DNA of 64,000 bases. It comes from Diploptera punctata. Taxonomy: Eukaryota; Arthropoda; Insecta; Blattodea; Blaberidae. Below the pieces are notes generated by a model. It was not told where the DNA came from. It made no database searches and saw only the letters and a list, made by a program, of their open reading frames with translations. This document shows, in pieces, positions 44,011 to 54,021 of the stretch; positions within the stretch are counted from its first letter, which is position 1, and each line of letters opens with the position of its first letter. The position numbers were made by a program, and so were the translations under genes. The DNA lies in contig JASPKZ010007294.1 of NCBI GenBank assembly GCA_030220185.1, forward strand, positions 1,438,001 to 1,502,000, written 5' to 3'.

Positions 44011-44940
44011 TAATATTAAGATATTAAACAATGGTGTAAAGACAAAAGTCAAAAGACAAACTCCACACCAAGTTTTGTATCAGCTGGAGTTTGCAACAAA
44101 CTACATTTTGGAAATATGTGCTTATGCTCTCAAACAACTCCAACTCTATCCTAAGATAGCAGTCGAGCGATTATTCTCGTCGCATTTGCTTAGCTCAAGA
44201 GGCGGATTGAAGCCGAAACAGAGAATAAACACAAGATTGTCCAGGAACATAGTTCCAAAGAAAATGTTTGCTTTGACCGAAAGCATTTCAGACAAACCTA
44301 CGTAACATGACCAAAGCGTTTGACAAAGCTCGAACTTGCAGCCGTCTCACCGGTCTCCGTGCGTTTAGCGTCTGTTGCACGGCGATCCAGCAAAATGGGA
44401 TGAATTAAATGCCCAGTTTTGTAATTTCTGTTTTCAAACTATTCGGTTCTCATCAGCGTAGCGAAGAAACCATGGTACAAGGAAATTACCACTTTGTGAT
44501 GGTAATCACTTCTAAGATATTAAACAATGGTGTAAAGACAAGACAAAAGTCCACACGAAAGTGTAAAAACTAAAGTCAAAAGACAATGTTCGAAAACAGT
44601 AGTTTTCTATTATTTCGAAAACAGAAATTACACAACCGGGCATTCAATCCATCCCATTTTGCTAGATCGACATGCTAACAGACGTCAAATGCACCTAGAC
44701 GGATCAAAGTTCGAGCTTTGTGAAATGTTTTGGTCATTTTGCGAAGATTTTTCTGAAACGCTTTCGATCAAAGTAAACATATTCTTTGGAACCATGTTCC
44801 TGAACAATCTTGTGTTTATTCTCTGTTTCGACGTCGCCTCTTTAGCTAAGGAAGCGCGATGAGAGTAATCTCTCGACCGCTACCTTAGGACAGAGTTGGA
44901 GTTGGTTGAGTGCATAAGCACATATTTCAAAAATGTAGTT
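44011..44940. repeat. Large inverted repeat, arms ~340 bp, loop ~165 bp
   Basis: Left arm 44099-44444 and right arm 44611-44940 are inverted copies: AACTACATTTTGGAAATATG, TGCTTATGC, GAGAATAAACACAAGATTGT, ATGTTTGCTTTGACC / GGTCAAAGC-type variants, and GTAATTTCTGTTTTC near the loop. Divergence is roughly one difference in 10-15 bases. The direct repeat TAAGATATTAAACAATGGTG lies both outside the left arm (44016) and in the loop (44514). Frames inside (44075-44305 and 44659-44862) are two readings of the same arm, not two genes. Confidence 0.9.
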
Positions 44941-45594
44941 TACTTACATTAAGTACAAAGGAGTAAGATTGGAGATGGCGACTTGAAGGTCATCGATTCT
45001 GGATGAATGTATACAATTTCTTCCCTGAAGTTGTATTAGTTCCCTTATCCCCGGCGCAGAAAGTGTATATTGCAATCTCTTATTGTAATAATAGCGAATT
45101 TGTGCTTTTCGTCTGTCTCCAGGGCGACCAACACAAACTTAGTGACTTGAAAAAATACTATAAATCACAAAGCGCTAAATTTGAACTGAGGAATTTGAAA
45201 AGTTCAAAATCCATGAAGATGGAGGCTTCGTTAGGAACATTTAACAACCACCCACACCTTCGAACGGAAATTTAAATTGTCACATGACCTGTTTAAAAGA
45301 TCCTAACAAAAAAATTCAATGTGATATATGATAAATTAACCTTTTAAATCAGTAAAAACAATAACAGCAAGACATTCAGAATATCAAGAATTTTGGTCAA
45401 TTTACACAGATGCATTTCAGTTTAGTTTTATTTCAATGACACTATAATGTGGTTTCCTTGCGAAAAATCTGAAATATACTCGCTAGAGCGATTTTTAAAA
45501 TTTCTCTTCAAGTGAATTCTGATTTTGCTGGTTAACTAACTCGATAAAGATTGCTGCCTACAGAATTTATGTAGGCATATATGTATGACATGAA
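44941..45594. other. No recognised gene; one 90-codon frame at 45003-45275
   Basis: The frame MNVYNFFPEVVLVPLS... with FVLFVCLQGDQHKLSDLKKY shows no family I know. It has no visible promoter or relatives in the window, so I do not call it a gene. Confidence 0.35.
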
Positions 45595-45649
45595 AAGAAC
45601 AATAAATGCTTGAGTCGGGATTTGAACCCGAGACCTCCAACTCAATACG

Positions 45650-45651
<2 letters not shown>
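45595..45651 (-). repeat. tRNA-like 3' half next to (TA)n
   Basis: On the minus strand: GGTCTCGGGTTCAAATCCCG, ACTCAAGCATTTATTGTTCT. It has a good T-arm/B box and a 3' flank (GCATTTATT-TTCTT) like that of the 58.4-59.4 kb array. The 5' half is replaced by a (TA)n tract at 45649-45679. Confidence 0.6.

Positions 45652-45679
<28 letters not shown>
45649..45679. repeat. (TA)n microsatellite
   Basis: About 15 TA units, fused to the tRNA-like half. Confidence 0.95.
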
Positions 45680-45682
<3 letters not shown>

Positions 45683-46535
45683 ATTACAAATTACGTATAT
45701 ACTTATATAGCCTATTTATTACAAACGTTTTTCATTGTCATTTCCGGTGAATAGCTACTAAGTAGGATCGGTGAAGGTTTATAAGAATTAAAAAAAAAAC
45801 ATATATTTCTATGAGAAAACTTATATCCTTCGGAATTCACAAAGTAACAAATCAATTAAATTTTAGAATTTATCATAAATACAGTACGTGAATCTATCAT
45901 ATAATTCAAATTAAATAAAGCCAAGTAGTTTAGTTGCTTGTTGTTCTTAATTTGTGTTTTTTTTGCAGATGTTTTGTGTTAATATAAATGTTTTTCACGT
46001 TGTAGTATAACTGATTTTTACTTATTCAGTTATTATTTAGTTACAAAGTATTTCGTTAATTCAAAATAAAACGACAAAATACTTTGAGAAATAACCTATT
46101 TCACCTGCAATTTTGTTACATCCAAAGTTATACTTTATTGTGTGTCAAGATGAATGTATGGAGCGAAAGGATGCAGGTGGAGATTATGAGTGCACAATTT
46201 TTCTTCCTATCAACATATTCAGTGCTCTCTTGCCACCTGGGTATTAAATGTTCTATATTTATTCTAGCATTGTACAATGTGCCAGGAAAGAATATTGAGC
46301 AATTATAAAATGTCACGAGCAACTTCAATGGACAATGAAAAACAAGTCTTGCAGCCGTGTGTTACGTTCTAGCTGACATTTATTAAAAATAAGTACGTTG
46401 TCACACTTAAAAATGTACGAATACAAAACACGAATATCAGTTATACGTAATTTTAAAAATAACACATTATTATAATCCTACAAATATCCAAGCATCTTAA
46501 GTGAATAATTTTGAGTCAAGTGAGATAAAAGTGTC
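45680..46535. other. No recognised feature
   Basis: Overlapping short frames on opposite strands near 46084-46328 have no identifiable domain. Confidence 0.35.
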
Positions 46536-46606
46536 TACGTAGTTCAATTGATAAAGTGCAGGACATAAAACTGAACGTCTCTGGTTCAAATTCCCAACTA
46601 AACATC
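46536..46606 (+). repeat. tRNA-like sequence
   Basis: GTCTACGTAGTTCAATTGAT resembles an A-box region and GGTTCAAATTCCC a B box 45 bp later. No SINE body that recurs in the window, so this could be a tRNA pseudogene or SINE head. Confidence 0.4.
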
Positions 46607-46639
46607 GACTTTGTGGAAAATTGCAATAGACTAGTAGGA

Positions 46640-46810
46640 TGTGTTCCGTGCTCAGCAAGTTCACCTGACTTGATCCCCCTTGAATTTTTTAGACATGTCA
46701 AAAATGTGGTGTAAGGAACTCGAATTACCACCAAAGCTGAATTGATTACCCGAATCAATTGAATCAACTGCGCGTTTCAGCATATCAAACAGAAAAGACA
46801 GATTTGGACG
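46640..46810 (+). pseudogene. DDE-transposase C-terminal relic (Tc1/mariner-like)
   Basis: The plus strand reads CSASSPDLIPLEFFRHVKNV, then V-stop-GTRITTKAELITRIN. This corresponds to the SPDLTPLDFFLWGxxK block around the last acidic catalytic residue of IS630/Tc1/mariner-type transposases, followed by the usual Leu/Ile-rich helix. Only about 50 codons remain. It differs from the Tc1-like relic at 39290 (SADMNIIEKIC). Confidence 0.6.
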
Positions 46811-46823
46811 TTTTTTTTTCAGC

Positions 46824-47542
46824 GACTCATGCCTTAAATGGGAGTCAATGACCAATCACATTTCAATAGTCGTTTTTCAACTCGATTTTATCAGTTTAAT
46901 GTTATCACTTTAAAATCAAGCTCCTCCTTTTTAACATTCTGATTAGGTCATATCATTATTTTGCAGAGACCACATATGGCTACCAGATTGTACATATAGT
47001 GCACGAATTTTAACACAAAGTGCTTGCGGGAGATAATATAAAACTATTTGTAACAATTGATTATACCACAAAAAGAGAAAACACTGTTTGCACTTTCTTA
47101 AACGTATTTTTTTCCAGGTAATAACGTTGCAGAAAAATATAATTCACATATTTACATCATAGGACATCAAAAACTAATTAATATACAGTTTGATGTGTTT
47201 CATTTTTTTTCCCCACTAGGGTGCATTCTTACAATATTGTGATCCTTTGGAAATAAATAATATGATTTGGTTGCAGTGATGAACAAATGAAGCATAACAA
47301 TCGTTTCTCATTTGTTTTCAAATTTTTCAATATAAAATTTTCTTTATAGTAATACCAATTTTAATTGGAAGATTTGGAAACTGGTTAGTCCCATTAATAT
47401 TAAATATATATATATTTTAAAATAACTATAGTTAAACAATGATATGTGAGTAAACAGCTTAATTTTATTCGTTAAATAGTCATAACAAATGCCACTCTTG
47501 ATTTCCAAATTTTCTAGATAAATCACTCGTGGCATTACTTAT
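46824..47542 (+). repeat. Repeat X, copy 1
   Basis: An unknown ~0.7-0.9-kb repeat. Landmarks in order: ACTCATGCC-AAATGGGAGTC, CAATGACCAATCACATTTCA, AAATCAAGCTCCTCC, CACATATGGCTACCAGATTG, AACACAAAGTGCTTGCGGGA, TAGGACATCA, GGTGCATTCTTACAATATTG, TCATTTGTTTTCAAA, AAACAGCTTAATTTTATTCG, CTCGTGGCATTACTTAT. No coding potential. The subterminal hairpin seen in copy 3 is missing here. The ends do not match a known transposon class. Confidence 0.85.
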
Positions 47543-47989
47543 AATAACGTCATATAATGAGACATAGGCGAAACCGTTTGAAAACACATTGAACACGTCT
47601 TTCAATAAAATGCATTTCATGTACAATTGTTATTATTCCATGTCCGAACCATATTGACCAATGAAGAGAACTCAGAAATGACGTGTTTGGGAGTAATTAT
47701 ATGTTCACTTACAAAAAAGACCTATCCTTCCTTAACGTTTGGCGGTGAGGTCCTGTGGCATTGTATTTGAATTTTTTTTAGAATATCTGCTGATGAACTC
47801 TTAAAAAACTTTTATATGTATAGAAAGTACCGGTACTGTAGTAAGATGAGGGTGAAAATATAACTTTTGATTATTCGAAAATGCTTCAATTTCCTAAAAT
47901 ATTTTAACATGTTTATCTGCTATTTTTCACGATAGAAAGAAACTTGGTTTTAATATCACTGTTCTAACAATACACATACAATTTTCTCA
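47543..47989. other. Unique spacer between repeat X copies 1 and 2
   Basis: Nothing recognised. Confidence 0.4.
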
Positions 47990-49011
47990 GACTATTTAAC
48001 TCATGCCCCAAATGGGAGTCAATGACCAATCACATTTCAATGATCTTTTATTTATAACAAATGACAGTCATTTTTCACTTCGATTTTATCAGTTTAATTT
48101 TATCACTGTAAAATCAAGCTCCTCCATTTTAACATTCTGAATAGGTCATAGCATTATTTTGCAGTGACCACATATGGCTACCAGATTGCATATATAGTGC
48201 ACGAATTTTAACACAAAGTGCTTGCGGGATATAATATAAAAATATTTGCAGCAATTGATTATACCACAAAAAGAGAAACCACTGCTTGCACTTTCTTAAA
48301 CGTTTTTTTTTTCAAGGCAATAACGTTCCAGAAGAATATAATTGTCATATTTACATCATAGGACATCAGAAATTAATTAATATACAGTATGTGTTTCATT
48401 TTTACTCCACTAGGGTGCATTCATACAAATTTGCGATCCTTTGGCAAAAGATAATATGATCAGGTTGCAGTGATAAACAAATGAAACATAAATTTTTCTC
48501 ATTTGTTTTCAAACATCGCCGTTTACATTAAATATATAAATATTTTAAAATAACTATAATTAAATAGTCCACCGCTGTGGTCTCGAGGCAGTGCGCTGCA
48601 TTGTCACGCAGTGGGCCCGGGATCGATCCCCAGTCGGGACTAGCTTCCTGGGTGAGGTTTTTTCGAGGTTTTTCTTCACCTGTAAGACAAATGTCAGGAA
48701 TCTTAGGGCCCAACGAACCCCGAAAATCATCCGGCCATCATCACCATCATCCTTATCATCATCATCATCCTTCACTGGTGTGGAAAGCAACGGGAAGCTA
48801 CCACAGTTACCCTAGTAAAGCTGCAAAGCATAGCATGTAAATGCTATGATTGCAGTGAAACACCTGCCCTCGGGCAGAATTACTAAGGATGGATTGATAT
48901 TTAAATAATGATTTGTGAGTAAACAGCTTAATTTTATTCGTTAAATAGTCCTAACAGATGACACACTTTATTTCCAAATGCTCTAGATAAATTACTCGTG
49001 GCATTACTTAT
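47990..49011 (+). repeat. Repeat X, copy 2, interrupted by SINE A
   Basis: Starts GACTATTTAACTCATGCCCC and follows copy 1 closely (about 90% by eye). SINE A (48567-48897) splits it; the flanks AATTAAATA and ATTTAAATA are the likely target duplication. It ends GTGGCATTACTTAT and copy 3 begins at the next base. Confidence 0.88.
48567..48897 (+). mobile_element. SINE A, full-length, inside repeat X
   Basis: GTCCACCGCTGTGGTCTCGA (A-box region), GGATCGATCCCC (B box), GGGTGAGGTTTTTTCGAGGT, CACCTGTAAGACAAATGTCA, (CATCATC)n, GGTGTGGAAAGCAACGGGAA, TGCTATGATTGCAGTGAAAC and GCAGAATTACTAAGGATGGA. No ORF. Inserted after repeat X, so younger than it. Confidence 0.94.
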
Positions 49012-49944
49012 GACTACTTAACTCATGCCACAAATGCTAGTCAATGACTAATCACGTTTCAATAAATGTTGTTTTACAATCAATGACAGTAGTGTTTCAT
49101 CTTTATCGATTTCTCTTTACCAGCACCTGCTTTTGTGATAAAGAAAGCTCCTCCTTTTTAATGTTCTGAACAGGTCTAAGCATTAATTTTCTCCAACAAA
49201 TATATTGAATATAGCAAATAGTCAAAAGATTCCTTGATTTTACTGAGATGTTTACTAAAAAATAAATTAATAACCCGTAATGTTGATTATGATGTATAGT
49301 TTGATGTGTTTCATTATGTATCCACTTGGGTGCACTCTTACAATATTGCGATCTTATTTGGCAATAAATAATATTTTCAAGCAGCAGTGAACGAACATAA
49401 CCTCACATTTCTGATTTGTTTTCAAACATCGCCGTTTACATTAAATATATAAAGTAAAGTGATCCCACAACAGGCCCAGAGGCCCTTGGGGTAGTAGGAG
49501 GTTAAGGCTCCCACTTCTTCAAGACAATTAGCACTTTATGTCAGCCGGGTTGTCAGCCCTGCGTGACGGCCGCATTTACCCCCAGAACAAGCGTCTGGAA
49601 CTCATTTCTGTTAGAGGCTGAGTCGACTCCAGGGCCATAGTGCCGCCAGAGGGTTTGGGTCAGTTTAAAAATCCTGACCCCAACGGGACTTAAACCCTCG
49701 ACCCTCCGGCTTGTAGCTCAGTGCCTTAACCACTACGCTACGGCGTGCCCCTACATTAAATATAAAAATATTTTAAAATAACTATAGTTAAACAATGATT
49801 TGTGAGTAAACAGCTTAATTTTATTCGTTAAATAGTCCTAACAAATGCCACTCTTGATTTCCAAATTCTCTAAATAAATTCACTCCTCACTTCGTGAGTC
49901 GTGAATTTATGGATAATTTGGAAATCACTCGTGGCATTACTTAT
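49012..49944 (+). repeat. Repeat X, copy 3, interrupted by SINE F
   Basis: Starts GACTACTTAACTCATGCCAC directly at the end of copy 2. It is shorter in the middle (the CACATATGGCTACC block is lost). SINE F sits at 49456-49751. Near the 3' end a hairpin (49857-49927: ATTTCCAAATTCTCTAAATA paired with its inverse around CTCACTTCGTGAG) precedes CTCGTGGCATTACTTAT. Confidence 0.85.
49456..49751 (-). mobile_element. SINE F, full-length, minus strand, with target duplication
   Basis: On the minus strand: GGGGCACGCCGTAGCGTAGT, a B box AGGGTTTAAGTCCC (mutated), GGTCAGGATTTTTAAACTGA, GGCCGTCACGCAGGGCTG and GTTGTGGGATCACTTT. TACATTAAATATA occurs just left (49437) and just right (49752) of the element. 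Confidence 0.9.
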
Positions 49945-50358
49945 GATAAACTAGTAATGTGAATTATATATTGCCAAATTAGGTATATTGATGAAAAACA
50001 TTTGCATTATTCACTTTAACAAGACATTAAAATATTTTTATTGTAACGTAAGCGGAGAATAAATTGTTGTAATATTATTTGCCATGTCAAGCATTTCGAC
50101 ATCGAATAAGTTAGGTTGATAGCTAAAGATAAAATGAACAATGTCTGATATATTTTTATCAATCACAGTTTTGTTCCTGTACTTGCGTCAATCATATTCG
50201 AAAGGTGTCTTAGTATTTTCCGAACACCTTTTTGGTTTTTATTTACAACGTAAGTACTGCCAAATGTTGTTATACTATAAGATAAAGGAGAATAGAGAAT
50301 TGACATTGAAAAGGATTATGTAAATACAATAAGAAGTAAGGGTTATGGAGTTATACTT
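49945..50358. other. No recognised feature
   Basis: A+T-rich; a 60-codon frame at 50141-50323 has no known domain. Confidence 0.35.
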
Positions 50359-50979
50359 AATAAATAAGTTGAGTCTTTTTCAACTTACCTCATATGTTTG
50401 TTTCAAAAGTTCGTCGCCGTGGCGTAGTCGGTAGAGTCCCTACCTTCCACTCCGGCGACCCGGGTTCGATTCCCGGCGGGGTAGGGGATATTTAATCTCA
50501 ACCTTGGGTCTGAGTGTGTATCTTATCCTTGTGTCTATATGTGAGAATAACAAAAAGGGAAAACAAGAAGGAAAACAGCGTAAACGAAAAGAGAAAAAAA
50601 AATATTTTCTGTAAGTCCCATGTTCAAATCTCAGTTTCAACCAATCTGATTTGTATCGTCCGTCGCCGTGGCGTAGTAGGTAGAGTCCCTACCTTCCACT
50701 CGGGTGACCCGGGTTCGATTCCTGGCGAGGTAGGGGATTTTAAATCTCCACCTTGGGTCTGGGTGTGTGTCCTGTCCTTGTGTCTATGTGAGAATTAAAG
50801 AAAGTTAACTAACAGGTAAAACAAAGAAAGAAAAAGGTAAAACAAAAAGGAAAACTAGTATAAACGAAAAAAAAAAGAACATCTTTTCTCTATCTTCAGC
50901 TTGTACAGACTATGAAACATGCCCTACAAGATAACAACAAATATGAGGTAAGATAAAAAAAGACTCAACTTGTTTATTG
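50359..50979. repeat. TIR-bounded unit with two tandem tRNA-like copies
   Basis: Outer inverted repeats of about 42 bp (left AATAAATAAGTTGAGTCTTT, TTCAACTTACCTCATATGTT; right its inverse with a few changes, 50936-50979). Inside are two direct ~250-bp units, each starting with GTCGCCGTGGCGTAGT-GGTA and containing the B box GGGTTCGATTCC (near 50461 and 50710), then ACCTTGGGTCTG-GTGTGT, TGTGTCTATGTGAGAAT-type sequence and an AAAACAAAAAGGAAAAC purine-rich end. No ORF. Confidence 0.8.
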
Positions 50980-51667
50980 AAATGGATGACAAAATGTGCT
51001 GTATTTGATTATGTTGCTGTGAGTGAAAAACAAGACATTAATTCTGCATAAATACGCGGTGCATGTGAATCTTATGATACAAAATACGTGTAGAATTTTA
51101 ACAGAGATGACAGTTATATCTATGATATTTATATTACCGTACAAAGAAGGATGGCAGTCTTTGAAATTCTAACCTCATACCTCGAAACACAAAACATATT
51201 CTTAAGTCTTTTGTAGTCGTGTTCGATTCAATTTTCGAATAAATGTATTTCCTTGTATCCTGTGTATCAGTTATTATATTCATTAATTATTGCCCCCTAT
51301 GTTGCACCTAATTCCTCTTGTTGATGAACTTCAATTATTATTTCTAGGAAAACTCTTTACAGAGATTTCTAAACTACAACTTCGTCGTACATATTCTTGA
51401 AGAGTATTCATAAACTGTTAGTTCTTGTTTATTGTTCCTTAGAATAAAAAAATTGCAGACATTTATAACTGTGATAATAGCAAGAATTAAAATATTGGAT
51501 AAATAATTAAAACTTAAAAAAACATTATAAAGGCAAGTAGTGGGGTATATGTTAAAATTTGGAATAAAATATACCAAGATAATCACTCCTTAGTATATTA
51601 TCAAGCACGTTTATGATAAAATAATCTACAAAAGGTAAAAGAAAAAAAGTAAATTCGTCCTAGTACA
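50980..51667. other. No recognised feature
   Basis: A+T-rich, nothing supported. Confidence 0.4.
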
Positions 51668-51925
51668 GACGTGAGCAGGCTCTCAGGATAGTAGGAGGCT
51701 AAGGCTCCAAACTTTCTAGAGAGAAGGCACGAGGTCTGTGCCATGTGTGACGGCCGTCTTTATCCTCAAACATAATCTCGTACACATTTTTGCCACCCCA
51801 TGGTCATGGTAGCGCCAGAGATTTTAAACAAGTTTAAAAATATTGAACCTATCGGGACCTGAATCCGCGAATTTCCGTCTTTAACGTAATGACTTAATTA
51901 ATTACGCTATGGCGTGGACCCGAAA
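51668..51925 (-). mobile_element. SINE F, diverged copy, minus strand
   Basis: Follows 49456-49751 in order: AGTAGGAGGCTAAGGCTCC, TGTGACGGCCGTCTTTATCC, GGTAGCGCCAGAGATTTT, GTTTAAAAATATTGAACC and CGCTATGGCGTGGACCCG. Older than the copy at 49.5 kb. Confidence 0.8.
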
Positions 51926-52479
51926 ATTATTTGCACCGGTTCAAAATAAGGATGGTATACGAACTTGAGCTACATATTCAAAGAGCTGATATAGTAATAT
52001 TTGAGAAAGTTAAGCGTATTGCCTCATTTTGTCATGTGATGAAGATGGAGGATAATGGGATAAGTACTAATGGAATTTATTAACTTTTTACAAAGAAAGT
52101 ATACATATTTTTTAAATTTATATTGCACATGAGCCTGCTTTGACGTACGTGCATATTCTATTTCATGAATAAGGAAACAATCATACGATTATTTAAACAA
52201 ATACATACATGACTACACACCCACACTCATACATAAAAAAGTCACAAAACAATCATTATAAGCCTATATAAGTCTATGCCTATAGTACATACACAATATT
52301 CCACAATACGCTCATATAATAAATATATCTTGCGTATTGATATAAAAAAATTAAAATTTCTCACTTTGTTCAATAATAAAAAAACTAGTTACAGACCTGA
52401 TAAAAAGGTATGGAGGCTATTAAGAGTTCGATTAGACATAAGACGGTCAAAAGCTGAATGAACGACATGGAAAAAATAG

Positions 52480-52481
<2 letters not shown>
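51926..52481. other. No recognised feature
   Basis: A 61-codon frame at 52276-52461 has no domain that I recognise. Confidence 0.35.
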
Positions 52482-52510
<29 letters not shown>

Positions 52511-52866
52511 CGTCCACCGTTGTGGTCTCGAGGTAGCGGGCCCGGGTTCGATCCCCGGTCGGGGCAGTTTTTCTGGGTGAGGTTTTTATCGGGGTTTTTC
52601 CTCACCTGTAAGACAAATGTCAGCAAAACTCTAAGGCCCAAACGGTCCCCGAAATCATATGGCCATCATCCTTATCATTATCATCCTTACCATTATCATT
52701 ATCATCATCATCCTTCACCGGTGTGGAAAGCAACGGGAAGCTACCACACCTACACAATTCCCTAGTAAAGCTGCAAGCATAGCATGAAAATGCTATGATT
52801 GCAGTGAAGGACCTGCCTTCGGGCAGAATTACTATGGATGGATATATATATATATATATATATATC
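52482..52866 (+). mobile_element. SINE A, full-length, inside a (TA)n microsatellite
   Basis: The SINE proper is 52511-52842: CGTCCACCGTTGTGGTCTCG, GGTTCGATCCCCGG (good B box), GGGTGAGGTTTTTATCGGGG, CCTCACCTGTAAGACAAATG, CCGGTGTGGAAAGCAACGGG and GGGCAGAATTACTATGGATG. TA repeats lie on both sides (52482-52510 and 52843-52866). Insertion into TA DNA with duplication, or growth of the 3' tail, would explain this. Confidence 0.94.
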
Positions 52867-53114
52867 AACATTCTTAATGATAGATCTTGGAGATGAATGA
52901 TTGAAGACAAAGGCAGAATAGAAAAAGATGGTACAGGAATCTAAAACTTATTCTGGGTCACACCGCGATTGAATGAATACCAAGATTGTCTTAAAATGCT
53001 ATAAATATAATTTTCGTCAGTTATTTGACAATTTACACGAATTTACCACACATTACGTTAAAAGTTGAAACCCGCCCGAGGGTCGAGTGATAAGAAAATA
53101 ATATTTCATTAAAA
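52867..53114. other. No recognised feature
   Basis: Short linker. A fragment such as GATCTTGGAGATGAATGATT could be old LINE sequence, unproven. Confidence 0.3.
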
Positions 53115-53235
53115 AAAGTTACATGAAGACAGTAATGCAAGCTAGAGGGCTAAGCATCGAAGATGCCCAAGACCGTAGGCTTTGGAGGTTTGGCACGGGA
53201 AGACGGCAGCAGCTGTAAAAACCCGAAGATAGATA
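53115..53235 (+). pseudogene. LINE C-terminus relic with GATA-type tail
   Basis: The plus strand reads MKTVMQARGLSIEDAQDRRL then WRFGTGRRQQL-stop, followed by AGATAGATAGATT. The pattern 'xxARGLSxEDAQDRxxWR' is a common LINE C-terminal end, here with a short tandem tail. Too short to assign a family. Confidence 0.45.
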
Positions 53236-53817
53236 GATTAAAAAAAGTTTATGTTTTCAACATTGCTCTATTCAAATGCAAATCTTGATCCCTTTTATTG
53301 AAGAGTTTCCTGACGTAATGGATTCTAACTCATTGAGAACTTTGTTTTACTGACCCAACTCCATCAACGTCAGGAGAAATGACTTGTTTCCATTTCTTTG
53401 AGGTGTCTAAGTTGTTATTTATTAACGCATGTGTGAGAAGGTGGGCGTAGAAAGATTCTACCGAGATTAAATAGGATTGATTTCTAGTGTCACGAGGAGA
53501 TAAGTCGAGGTTTATGGAAATTAAATCGATTTATTTAATTAAAAAGTACGTAATTACCATTTTCCTGGTACGTGGTGTTTTCTGGTTCTTTTTATTTTTT
53601 GTCACCTAGATATTTGGTCCTTTATATTGCTTTATGCTATGGTTTACCCATGTATTTATTTTTCCCGAATGTTTTTATGTAGGATGAGATGAATCTTGGT
53701 TATCAATTTGTAATTCAGAAAATGGCCAGATTAATCTAAGATAAATTATTGTATCACGTTTTGTCTCATAATGGTAGAGACTGATACAATCGGCAGCTTT
53801 AAATGTCCAAGTAAAGT
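53236..53817. other. No recognised feature
   Basis: A+T-rich, nothing supported. Confidence 0.4.
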
Positions 53818-53990
53818 GTCGGTCCCGGTGGTTTAGTGGTTACAATGCTCGTCTCAGGTTCCAAAGATCGTGGGTTCAATTGAAACTCGACAAGGATCGA
53901 TTGATTTGTCAGAGTGTAAAAATCGTAAGCTTGAGTTCTCGGAAGAGAACTAAACCCATGGGTCACGTTCATAGATTTACAGCACGCAAA
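53818..53990 (+). mobile_element. tRNA-derived SINE-like sequence
   Basis: GGTCCCGGTGGTTTAGTGGT (A-box region), GTGGGTTCAATTGAAACTCG (B box GGTTCAATT), then TTGTCAGAGTGTAAAAATCG and GAACTAAACCCATGGGTCAC. Single copy here, family unknown. Confidence 0.55.
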
Positions 53991-54021
53991 ATAATCTCAA
54001 GGCCTAGTAAATAATAGTTAA

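Noticed and set aside
44075..44862. Two short proteins (44075-44305 and 44659-44862)
   Set aside because: They are readings of the two arms of one inverted repeat, with no known domain.
45003..45275. A 90-codon host gene
   Set aside because: No recognised domain, no sign of exons and no relatives; such lengths are expected by chance here.
48528..48840. Four overlapping frames with DDDD- and HHHH-rich stretches
   Set aside because: They arise from the CATCATC run and head of SINE A.
50461..50475. The tRNA-like sequences at 50.4 and 50.7 kb as true tRNA genes
   Set aside because: A and B boxes are good but the acceptor stem does not pair cleanly and a long body follows, so they look like SINE heads.
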